From the NCBI GenBank assembly GCA_028554645.1, contig JAQOOI010000045.1, positions 1 to 64,000 of the forward strand: a stretch of DNA of 64,000 nucleotides, written 5' to 3'. Positions 10,894 to 19,838 of this stretch are shown piece by piece. The DNA comes from Omphalotus guepiniiformis. Its lineage: Eukaryota > Basidiomycota > Agaricomycetes > Agaricales > Omphalotaceae. Both the position numbers and the translations under genes were made by a program. Positions within the stretch are counted from its first letter, which is position 1, and each line of letters opens with the position of its first letter. The notes beneath the pieces were generated by a model. That model was given only the letters and a program-made list of their open reading frames with translations, ran no database searches and was not told where the DNA came from.

Positions 10894-12474
10894 CTAGTTT
10901 TTCGACTCAGAGGTACTATCTCTCTTCAGAATCTGCTTTTTCTCCAAGTTAGCAACTGGAGCTAAATTCTGTAGTGTAGTACAAACATGACTGAACTGCA
11001 CAACAAGACTGTTTATAGCATCTAGTGAACTGCTTTGAGAAGGGCCTGCCATTACAGCAGTATCCTCTTCCTCAAAAGCATACAGATTCTGGTCAACATG
11101 AGTGGGAGATTGGTCCCAACCATGTCTTCTAGCAATTTCCTCAATCTTATCTTTCTTAGACCGGGTATCTGAAGGATCAGCTCTTGGCCAATACACTCCA
11201 TCTTTTAATGCCCATTTACCAGCACTGTTTTTGGTCATCCACCCCAACCTGATAAATCTAAGTTGATGGGGACAGTCCACAGATCTATGTCCAGGTTCAT
11301 CACACATGTAGCAATCAGAGTCAGAGTGAGAATTGTTATGAACAGAAGAGACCTGAGACGACCTAGGAGCACCATTGTGTCCATTAGAATTCATCCCAGA
11401 CCCAGAATTTTGCATTGGAGCATTCATGTTCATTCTCATGGAGCTAGATGTTACTTGGGTCATTTTTGCCAAGTTAGCAACTGTCTCTGAGAGCTTTGCA
11501 AGAGCTGCCAAATTCGATTCCTGAGCTTGTCTGATCTGATTAAACTGATTCTGGTGACTATCCACTGTAGCAGACAACTTCATTGCCCATTGGTCTGGTT
11601 CTGCCTTCACAGTAGTTGCTACTTGGTATGGATCATACAATTTCCTAGTAGCACTCTGTTCAGGTGTTGGAAGCACTCTGGAGTAACCCTCAGCTATGCT
11701 AGGACCATTCATGAATAAACCAAAGTTATAACCACCTGCTCTTTTTACAGAACAGAGTTTCTCAGCCTCAGACATGACATCTTTCAGAGTAAAAGGATCA
11801 TCTTCCCTCTGAACATGTATGTGGCCATGGATTACTTTGTTTTCCAGACGATCCAGAAGCTTTCTTCTGAAAGGTTCATCCAATGCACTCAAGAAACCAG
11901 CAACAGCTTCTGAGTTAGATACTACAGGTGTAGCACCAGAGGACAGTTTCTCATACTCAATCTCATACTCTCTCTTAAATGCCATCAGTTTCTGAATAGC
12001 ACCAAGCACAATGAGTTTATATTCTTCTACAATAGCATAAAGCTTTTGTCTTGATCCCAGACCTCTGTCTGCAGATTCAGGAAAGTTCTTCATCAAAGCC
12101 TCCTTAAATGCAAGCCAATCTAAATTTCTGACTGCTTCAAGCCGTTGAAACTCTGCTTTAGTATGGAACTCCATATATCTGAGAGCCAACATGACCTTTG
12201 CAGCATCAGTCTTAGTTCCAGTGGAGACAAAGATATTTTCTAACTCTGCCAACCATGCAACTAATTCAGATGGATGTCTCTTGTCAAATATGGGTGCATG
12301 CTTCGAAACTTTCGGTAATTTCTCATTTTGCAACTCTAGGATTGCTGGGGCAGGTACCTGAATATCAGGTGCAATTTCCAAAGATAGTATCTCACTCCGT
12401 GGAGTTAGATTCTCGGTGGGACCTTGCCCTTGAGTACCTTCTCCAGGATTAGCTTGTTCACCAGTGGTAGACAT
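10894..12474 (-). CDS. gag: Gypsy Gag polyprotein with CCHC zinc knuckle (526 aa from first ATG)
   Basis: The first ATG in the frame is at 12474 (MSTTGEQANPGEG). The frame is open back to the leader without an earlier ATG. The central part is a retrotransposon Gag-type capsid region (HPSELVAWLAELENIF, AKVMLALRYMEFHTKAEFQ, FLSALDEPFRRKLLDRL). Near residue 390 a zinc knuckle CYMCDEPGHRSVDC fits CX2CX4HX4C. The protein ends ...STSESKN before TAG. Gag packages the element RNA and forms virus-like particles. One motif copy is at 11912. No damage is visible in this frame. Confidence 0.85.
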   Translation of the reverse strand: MSTTGEQANPGEGTQGQGPTENLTPRSEILSLEIAPDIQVPAPAILELQNEKLPKVSKHAPIFDKRHPSELVAWLAELENIFVSTGTKTDAAKVMLALRYMEFHTKAEFQRLEAVRNLDWLAFKEALMKNFPESADRGLGSRQKLYAIVEEYKLIVLGAIQKLMAFKREYEIEYEKLSSGATPVVSNSEAVAGFLSALDEPFRRKLLDRLENKVIHGHIHVQREDDPFTLKDVMSEAEKLCSVKRAGGYNFGLFMNGPSIAEGYSRVLPTPEQSATRKLYDPYQVATTVKAEPDQWAMKLSATVDSHQNQFNQIRQAQESNLAALAKLSETVANLAKMTQVTSSSMRMNMNAPMQNSGSGMNSNGHNGAPRSSQVSSVHNNSHSDSDCYMCDEPGHRSVDCPHQLRFIRLGWMTKNSAGKWALKDGVYWPRADPSDTRSKKDKIEEIARRHGWDQSPTHVDQNLYAFEEEDTAVMAGPSQSSSLDAINSLVVQFSHVCTTLQNLAPVANLEKKQILKRDSTSESKN

Positions 12475-12966
12475 GTTGTTTCTTTTATCTTTTACAATCC
12501 TCACAGGTATTCTCTTATGAGTCAAGGAAAAGAATTGAGGACTATTAAGAAATTTCCTCTTATTTTTCTTGTATCTAGCTGAAAGTTCAGCAAACTCTGG
12601 AAGATTCCTTTCAGGAATAGGACTAAGGGATGATAGAGACGAAAGTGGACTAGATTCAGGTTCAGGTGACACTTCTTTCTCCTTTCCTTTTGAACTTTTC
12701 CTTCTGGGTAACTGGTTCAGAGGTAATTCTTCTGTTCCAGCTCTCACAGAATTTCTAGTTTGTCTAGGGTGGGTGCTTTTCCTTGAGCTGCTAATTTTGA
12801 CAAAGCAAACTCGAAGTATATAGCTATGTTTTTCTTGCAACAACTTCTATAAAGATGTAGTTGCTAACTGCAGAACAGAACAAAGTTCAAGCAGGGGAAT
12901 AGTCCAGATAGGTTCCAGACGCGTGCAAATAGCACAGAAGGGTTCAAATATCAAGTCTAAAGCCAC
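12475..12966 (-). other. 5' leader of the gypsy element upstream of Gag
   Basis: This is the stretch between primer-binding site and Gag ATG. The Gag frame is open through most of it and looks protein-like (PRRKSSKGKEKEVSPEPE), so translation from a non-ATG codon or an upstream spliced start is possible. Otherwise nothing is seen. Confidence 0.4.
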
Positions 12967-12984
12967 CCCTCGCGGTGGGCTCCA
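12967..12984 (-). other. tRNA primer-binding site of the gypsy element
   Basis: Minus strand TGGAGCCCACCGCGAGGG begins with the TGG that pairs to a tRNA CCA end. It lies 5 nt (TTATC) after the LTR terminus ...TTGCACA. The complementary strand reads like the 3' end of a tRNA acceptor stem. I cannot name the tRNA. Confidence 0.7.
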
Positions 12985-12989
12985 GATAA

Positions 12990-14790
12990 TGTGCAAGAAT
13001 TAGACAGAGAGGGAGTCTCAAGAAACAACCTCTAACTCAATTCTAGGGGGGTTTGTGGAGGTGTGGCTGGTGTTGTCAAAGGTTCTGCACAGTTAAACTT
13101 GACAATCGAACTCAATACTGAGCTAGCAAGTGTCTGCAGTCTGCTCTGAACAGGGTATAAGTGACAGGGTAACTCAAAAACACAGGTTCAAGACAGAGGG
13201 CAACTAGTTTCTCAGGGGTTCAGGGGGATGGTTCAGGGCAATAATCAGAGTGGGCAACTCGATCCAATGGTCCAAACAGTGACAGTATCAATCAGAACAG
13301 TAGCAGCAACAGTTTCAGCAGGCAGAACAGCACAGACAGAACAGCAGGGACAGCAACAGTTTCAGTATCTCTCTCAAGGTTTGCCACAAGGGACTTTACA
13401 GAAGTTTGCACAACTGGTATATTTCTCTATAACTGAACTCCTAAGAGCCAGGCAATTTTTGTCTAGAAGAAGTTCTGCTTTGGTAGTGAGCCTAGGCAGT
13501 CCTAACTTAAGGAAAATATCTACAAGTAGGTAGTTCTTATATACAGGTCAGAAAATAAATATAGTAAGTCTCGAAAATGTAAGGGAATCTGAGCAGAGTA
13601 AATAGAATAGATAACAGAAAGACTAATTGAGCAGGGATTGGTGTCTTTTTAGGTATTTTTGTAGGTATTTTTCAGTTAGATACTGTCATGTATAGGTATC
13701 TTGGGTATAAAATTTGTTATAAAAATCGCTTTGTCCACATAGTGGCTTGGCAATCAAGTCCAGGGTATCTAACCAGGGTGTACAGCACGCAATATCAGTC
13801 CAGAATGGTGTCATATGACAACATCTTTTATGATTTTGAAATTTGCAACTCTTTTGGATTTCCTAACTGGGGTTTGCTGGTGAGGTTCCTAGCATATCCA
13901 GTGGTTATTTCTCCGTTTCAGAGGTCATCTAGACCCTACTCTGTTGTTACTATCATCCACAAGCTGTACAGTAGCACATGTGTCTATCTGACCAGATCTT
14001 GCATCTGATTTGTCTCCAGGAGGTACTTCTCCTTTTAGCTGGTTTTAGCAACAAGCTATGGGCAGTATTATGTCCCAATAATCATTTATTCTTCCCTATT
14101 TTGGGTGTCTGGGTTCAGGGTATCACTCAATTAGATGCTACATTCCAGAGGGATACTCCAGAATCAACATCTAGCTCCATGGTAGGATGGCTTGAGTATC
14201 TAACTCCATTCTTCAGAAATGACTTAGAGGATTTTTCCTCTTCAGCCAACAGACAAAGGTGGTTCACAAGTTGTAACACCATCCTAAGCATAGTACCAAA
14301 TGTACAACATATTTCTCTGGTCAGAACAATACAAGATTGTCTGCACTCTCAGCATTCAGTCTTTACAGCCAACCTGAGTTAGCAAGACCAGCTAGAGTTA
14401 GATAGTCCAGTGGACTTAGATGTTTCTCAGATTGAATTGTAACTTCCATCATTCCCTTGGATTACAATCAAACAACACTCATGAGAGTCTCTAGTTTTTA
14501 GAGGGTGGGTCTGACCAACTCAACTTAGCATGGAACATTGGTACTCCAATACAAAGTGAGAGGCAAAACTAGTATCTCTCTCCATGATCCCATTGGTCAC
14601 AGTTGCTAAGTACCATATCATGTACTGTAGCTAACTCTACACTCAGGCTTGAGTAACTAAGTGTGTTCTCATGTTTCAACTAGCAGTCTGGGTGAACTCT
14701 AGTCCTCATTGTTCAGTTTCCAATGTTTGAACAACCAAAATCTTTCTCAATCTGCATGATTTCAAGCCTAGACCGCTTTTAGTCGCGACA
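12990..14790 (-). repeat. 5' LTR of the gypsy element (1801 bp)
   Basis: On the minus strand it starts TGTCGCGACT at 14790 and ends ...TTGCACA at 12990, giving TGT...ACA termini. The right flank is LINE sequence. The LTR holds a CAG-rich stretch near 13250-13370, motif copies at 13673, 13764, 14194 and 14395, and the block GGTCAGACCCACC (minus, 14516-14504), which is shared with two other LTR-like segments in the window. Open frames inside it show no protein similarity that I recognise. Confidence 0.75.
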
Positions 14791-14806
14791 CCGTAATAGT
14801 GACGCT

Positions 14807-15940
14807 ATGTCTAAACCCACCTACACTCTGACACCAGAACCCATGCCACCTAGTGCGCTCCCAGACACCACTAGTGGAACCAGACAGGCCGACCCGACTC
14901 TCTCGCCCCTCTCCCCAATCCCAGGCAAACTGGCTTCGCTCAACAACTTGTTGCTCATGTTACCTGCCAGCCAAGCCACAACTGATGTCCCTTTCTCTCA
15001 GTTGGTTGCCAATGCATACAGTCACTCAGAGCATGCTGAAGAGAGTGCGATCAACAACATTGATAATCCTCAGGGCTCCCCTACTCCTACTCCTCGCCAG
15101 TCTCAAATGCCAGAAATACGCCCCAATGACAACTCGTGGTCTCTATCCCCATATGTACCCTATGATGTCCTTCCTTTCACGGAACCCCTCGAAGTCCCAG
15201 AGACACTACCTCAGCCCTCAGCTTACATGGAAGAAGTGATCATTGTATTGGACATAGAGTCAATACCACACCAACAGCCAATACAGATACCCCACCCCCT
15301 TCACCAGTGTCTGTACCAGGTGGTACCCCCTCTCCAACCCCCGCCAGCAATGAGGTCTCAACCATAGCACCTCTCGGGACAGCCTCTGAAGGCCAAGCCA
15401 AACACAAACATGGTAGTGATACCAGTACGATCGTTGTTCCTACCCCTGATCCACACCTCGAGGTTCGGATGAACGTCACGACCACGCCTCGCCACTCACC
15501 TGCTCCGCAGAAGACCAACGAAGCCATCCAGAACACTGGCACTCAGGGCAAGACCCCAAGAAAGACACCATCTCCGCATGCTCCGACTACAAGTGAACCA
15601 GCTGTTCAACGGGCCACACCAGCTCCTGCAATGCCAGCACCCGAAGCCACAGCGCAGCCAATAACGATGCCGGAATCGACTGCACCAGCCAACCTGAGCA
15701 ACGTCGTCACGGTAGCACACCCACACAGCCAGGCATATCCGCTCTCTGCCCTGACCATTCCCTACACCCAATACCCAGCTAATTTCCCCCATCGTGTCGA
15801 AGGGTGGACCACTGAGAATATTAGAGCACAAGTTGACCCAGCACAACAGGACCTATGGGAGGCAGCACCTGGCCCAAAGGCTCACACCTACCTAGTGGGT
15901 TATTCACCATTGGCATCCCCATCCAAAAATGCTCGGAACA
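14807..15940 (+). pseudogene. LINE ORF1, 5' part (Pro/Thr/Ser-rich)
   Basis: ATG at 14807 (MSKPTYTLTPEPMPP) opens a low-complexity Pro/Ser/Thr-rich reading frame that shifts frame near 15260 and then runs to the fold-back insertion. The last residues before the insertion (SKNAR) continue in frame on the far side (NITTAINII) once the insertion and one copy of its 6-bp duplication are removed. Such Pro-rich N-termini precede the zinc knuckle in fungal LINE ORF1 proteins. Confidence 0.65.
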
Positions 15941-18485
15941 CTGGGGCCAGTAAAGCATAATCCCCACAGCATTATATAAGAAATATGCTGATAATATCTT
16001 GAGAATTATTAATATAAGTCTTGAGATTTATTAAAAACTTATTTTTTATAAAAATTTTTTAGAGTTATAATATATCTACCATACTTCTACAGTAAATTCC
16101 AGAGGGTAGTATGATATCTTGAGAGTGTGACAAGTTGTCACAGTGTAAGTCTTCCATTATTTCACCAAGAATTATGGAAATCTTATGATAAAAATATATT
16201 ATTATAATTTTCTTTGGCTATATACTGGATTTACACTATAGATATGGGATTATATATGTCTTGCACTGCATAGGCCTTACAATCAAGATATCTGCAGAAA
16301 TAATATAACAGAATTATAAAAAAACACATGCAATTTTATACTGATCTGAGCAATACCATTACAGTTCCAGAAGAATAAAAGTTGATTTGCATAGTTTCAG
16401 TGATCTATCCATAAGTAAGTGAGATAGTATCATCATACTCCCACAGAAGTATTGAATGTCAGTTTGCATGATTCCACAGATTTAAAAGTGGTTTACATAG
16501 TATCAACATAAATTACCGTGACCATACCTCTAGAGGAGTATTGAATGATGGTTTACATAGTCCTAGAAATATGTCCAAAAGTGATCTATAAAATTATTAT
16601 GATTTTAGAGAAGTATTAATATTGAACTTTCAGAAGTTCAGAGTGGTATTCAATATAGTTTGCATAATCCCACAGAAGTATGAATATATGTTCTACATAG
16701 TGTGAGCATAATTCAAGAAAGATTTTGATTTTGATTTACCATAGGTCCAGTGCAGTATTGAATATTAGTTTGCATAGTTCCAGGATAATACTCAACTAGT
16801 AGATGCTGTGAGCTAATGTAAGCTGCTCCTAGCTAATGCCAGCTGATGCCAGCTGATGTGAGCTACTTGTAGATGTGCTGTAAGCTTATACCAGCTGATG
16901 TTATCTGCTCCTAGCTCATGCGAGCTGATGTCATCTGTTTCTAGCTCATGCTAAACTAATGTGAGCTACTGCTAGATACAGTGAACTGCTCATAGATGCT
17001 GTGAGGTGATGTCAGCTGCTGGTAGATGTTGTGAGCTGATGTGACATAATGTGAGCAACTGATAGATGTTATGAGCTGATATCAGCTGTTGCTAGCTAAT
17101 GCTAGATAATGTCAGCTGCTAGTAGATGCTGTGAGCTGGTGCCAGCTGCTCCTAGCTGCTACTAGCTGGTGTGAGCTACTGCTATATGGTGTGGGCCACT
17201 TGTAGATCTTGTGAGCTGGTGTTAGCTGCTTGTAGCTATTGCTAGCTAATGTCAACTGATGCTAGGGGCTGCAAGCTGCTGCCATATGATGTGAGCTGCT
17301 GGTAGATACTAAGCTGGTGTCAGCTGCTCCTAGCTGCTCCTAGCTGATGCCAGCTGATGTCAACTATCAGCAGCTCACATCATATGACAGCAGATGCTGT
17401 GAGTTGGTGCTAGCTACACCTAGCTGATGCTATATGGTCCCAGCTGGTGCTAGCTACTGCCAGATGATGCCAGCTAATGTCAGCTGCTGCTATGTGATGT
17501 GAGCTGCTTGTAGCTGCTGCTAGCTCCTCATAGCTGATATCTGCTGCTGCTAGCTGCTGCTAGCTGATATCAGCTGATGCTAGCTGCTACCAGCTGATGT
17601 CATGTGATGTGAGCTGCTGCTTGCAACTTTTGAGTATTATCCTGGAACTATGCAAACTAATATTCAATACTGCACTGGACCTATGGTAAATCAAAATCAA
17701 AATCTTTCTTGAATTATGCTCACACTATGTAGAACATATATTCATACTTCTGTGGGATTATGCAAACTATATTGAATACCACTCTGAACTTCTGAAAGTT
17801 CAATATTAATACTTCTCTAAAATCATAATGATTTTATAGATCACTTTTGGACATATTTCTAGGACTATGTAAACCATCATTCAATACTCCTCTAGAGGTA
17901 TGGTCACGGTAATTTATGTTGATACTATGTAAACCACTTTTAAATCTGTGGAATCATGCAAACTGACATTCAATACTTCTGTGGGAGTATGATGATACTA
18001 TCTCACTTACTTATGGATAGATCACTGAAACTATGCAAATCAACTTTTATTCTTCTGGAACTGTAATGGTATTGCTCAGATCAGTATAAAATTGCATGTG
18101 TTTTTTTATAATTCTGTTATATTATTTCTGCAGATATCTTGATTGTAAGGCCTATGCAGTGCAAGACATATATAATCCCATATCTATAGTGTAAATCCAG
18201 TATATAGCCAAAGAAAATTATAATAATATATTTTTATCATAAGATTTTCATAATTCTTGGTGAAATAATGGAAGACTTACACTGTGACAACTTGTCACAC
18301 TCTCAAGATATCATACTACCCTCTGGAATTTACTGTAGAAGTATGGTAGATATATTATAACTCTAAAAAATTTTTATAAAAAATAAGTTTTTAATAAATC
18401 TCAAGACTTATATTAATAATTCTCAAGATATTATCAGCATATTTCTTATATAATGCTGTGGGAATTATGCTTTACTGGGCCCAGT
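15941..18485. mobile_element. 2.5-kb fold-back (long inverted repeat) non-autonomous DNA element
   Basis: Arms 15941-16795 and 17630-18485 are inverted copies of each other, nearly identical by eye over about 855 bp, around an 834-bp core. Termini read CTGGGGCCAGTAAAGC (left) and ACTGGGCCCAGTAAAGC (right, complement). The 6-bp GGAACA flanks it directly on both sides (15935-15940 and 18486-18491), and excision with one copy restores the LINE ORF1 frame. The arms hold six or seven spaced sub-terminal repeats of the type AGTTTGCATAGTTCCA. No coding region is present, so any transposase would be supplied in trans. The superfamily is unassigned. Confidence 0.8.
16796..17629. repeat. Degenerate AGCTG-rich tandem repeat core of the fold-back element
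   Basis: The core is built almost wholly of variants of AGCTGATGYCAGCTGCTSCT and GTGAGCTGCTGGTAGATGCT, with frequent AGCT palindromes and no open frame. Short local inversions occur (for example around 17280-17390). It looks like slippage-expanded sequence rather than coding DNA. Confidence 0.7.
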
Positions 18486-19276
18486 GGAACATCACAACTG
18501 CAATTAACATCATCACTGGCACCCTACCAGCCGTCAGTCCTCCAACCCGAGCCCAACTTGTATCCCAGGCAAAGGCTTGCGATGTCTTTCTGGTGCGCGG
18601 GCTACTACAAGGGGTGATCAATGTACTAGTTTACAAGGTCTGGAGTGTATACGGTGGCGTATCCATGGTGATCATGCCCTTCAATTCCATCCCATCCCCT
18701 TACCTATTCACTATCCGAGATTTAAACTACACCGAAGACGCAGCCAATGCAGCTGAAATATGACTTCTAGTACGCGACACAATTCAGAACTCGGTTGGTG
18801 CTGCAGGCCTCATGGCGGCTATACATGATGCCATCCACCCCCACATGACCTTCAGAGACTATCTCGCTCAGCTAGACGTCAGGGCAATCACCTTCAACAA
18901 CCGAGTTTACTGGAATGTGCACCTCCCCACCCCAACTCTCGATCCCTCTAGTTACAACACCTGCACAAGCACGCTATCCTCCCTCTGCTTCCCTACTATT
19001 GAAGGGGTGGGATCTCCTTTCAGGTCGTTGTCGTGCAGAGTGTGTCGCTCTATTGACCACATCCAAGAAATTTGCCCATGGATCGTGCCAGGCTGGTATG
19101 GCCCAGCCCTCCCCAGCGGGAACAATCAAACCAACCCTAACGGCCAAACCTCTCCCAGGTCCCTGGCTGTGCGCAACAACCGAGGCAGACGCATGAGCCG
19201 GGGAAGAGGTGGAGCTAGAGCCCGAGGACGAGGTGGAAACCGAGGTGGTAGGAACTATCAAGAAACCCCTTATTAA
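18486..19276 (+). pseudogene. LINE ORF1, 3' part with zinc knuckle and RGG tail
   Basis: The frame continues from the far side of the fold-back element (NITTAINIITGTLPAV). A TGA at 18761-18763 interrupts it, but the same frame runs on to 19276. Near the end is a zinc knuckle CRVCRSIDHIQEIC (CX2CX4HX4C), followed by an RGRGG/RGGRN-rich tail, the usual nucleic-acid-binding end of LINE ORF1. The TGA fits a former CGA (Arg). Confidence 0.7.
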
Positions 19277-19838
19277 TATTAATGAATGATCTATGATCCA
19301 TATGTTCCTGTACTAAATTGAATATAGTCTCTTTCTGACATCCTCTGATCTGCCTGAAAATGAAAATCCACCCCCAATAGACTGTAAGCCTCAACCCCCC
19401 CCCCCCCTCTGATTGGAATATGGACAGTACACCCAAAATGATTAACGACTTTAGCGTGCGCCCTCCTAAATCATGGGCGGGACTTGGGAGAACTGCGCAT
19501 CCCTCTCGACAGTGCCTGCCGGCGTTGAGACGCTCCAACAAGCACGGTGAAACCAGCAGGAGTCAGGGGATCCAGGGGCCTATCCCTGGCTACCATACAA
19601 GCGGCCCCTCCTCCTGCACTGTTGCTGCTGATCCAGTGGATGCGGGGGGTCGACAAGGAGACCAGCATTTGTTACAAATTGCAGCTCTGACAGAACTCAT
19701 ACATCAATATACACAATTCCAGACACAGAATGAGGTAGAAATCCAACCACACTTAAGAACAGTTCACCTAGTCAACCCCAACCAAATCATGGGCATATCC
19801 CGACAGTGGAAACTGTCACCGATGAAGAAACTCCATGC
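19277..19838 (+). other. Between LINE ORF1 and the first ATG of ORF2
   Basis: A run of 11 C (19398-19408) and several short open stretches are present (for example one including QHLLQIAALTELIHQYTQFQ, about 19660-19720), probably frame-shifted ORF2 N-terminal sequence. No separate gene is supported. Confidence 0.4.

Larger units (their letters stand above)
105..14404. repeat. Dispersed near-palindromic motif GAGTATCTAACTC (about 14-15 copies, both strands)
   Basis: Copies (exact or with one or two changes at the outer bases) start near 105, 4001, 4378, 4831, 4860, 5385, 5604, 6906, 7070, 10624, 11912, 13673, 13764, 14194 and 14395. The outer GAGT and ACTC are reverse complements around a 5-base centre. 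Copies occur in introns of the antisense gene at 3813, in gag, protease and pol coding sequence, and in the LTR. In coding regions the motif reads in the sense of the host gene. I saw no copy in the remaining 49 kb. The core 10-mer AGTATCTAAC would be expected about 0.03 times by chance in 15 kb on both strands. Confidence 0.75.
1..14790 (-). mobile_element. Giant Ty3/gypsy LTR retrotransposon with two extra antisense genes (left end cut by window)
   Basis: In minus-strand order the element has a 5' LTR (14790-12990), a primer-binding site, Gag, protease, RT-RNase H-integrase, two spliced genes on the opposite strand, a polypurine tract (56-43) and the first 42 bases of the 3' LTR. The LTR pairing is seen directly: the sequence ending in ...GCTTTTAGTCGCG recurs at 1-35 and 14755-14788. 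The internal region is about 12.95 kb, so with two 1.8-kb LTRs the full element would be about 16.5 kb, well above the 5-8 kb usual for fungal gypsy elements. This copy is damaged: an in-frame TGA and a frameshift lie just upstream of pol. It is inserted 16 bp upstream of ORF1 of the LINE that begins at 14791. Confidence 0.85.

Noticed and set aside
13228..14382. Open frames of 60-130 codons inside the gypsy LTR
   Set aside because: No ATG-supported start with protein-like composition, low complexity, and location within an LTR that elsewhere is non-coding.
1..14790. Plus-strand genes at 471-5216 as host genes into which the gypsy inserted
   Set aside because: They lie inside the element, between pol and the polypurine tract that directly abuts the 3' LTR, and share the element-wide motif with gag, pol and LTR.
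16796..17629. Regularly recurring short units that might be a CRISPR array or satellite-type origin
   Set aside because: Units are degenerate, have no constant repeat-spacer order, sit in a fold-back element, and the genome is eukaryotic.
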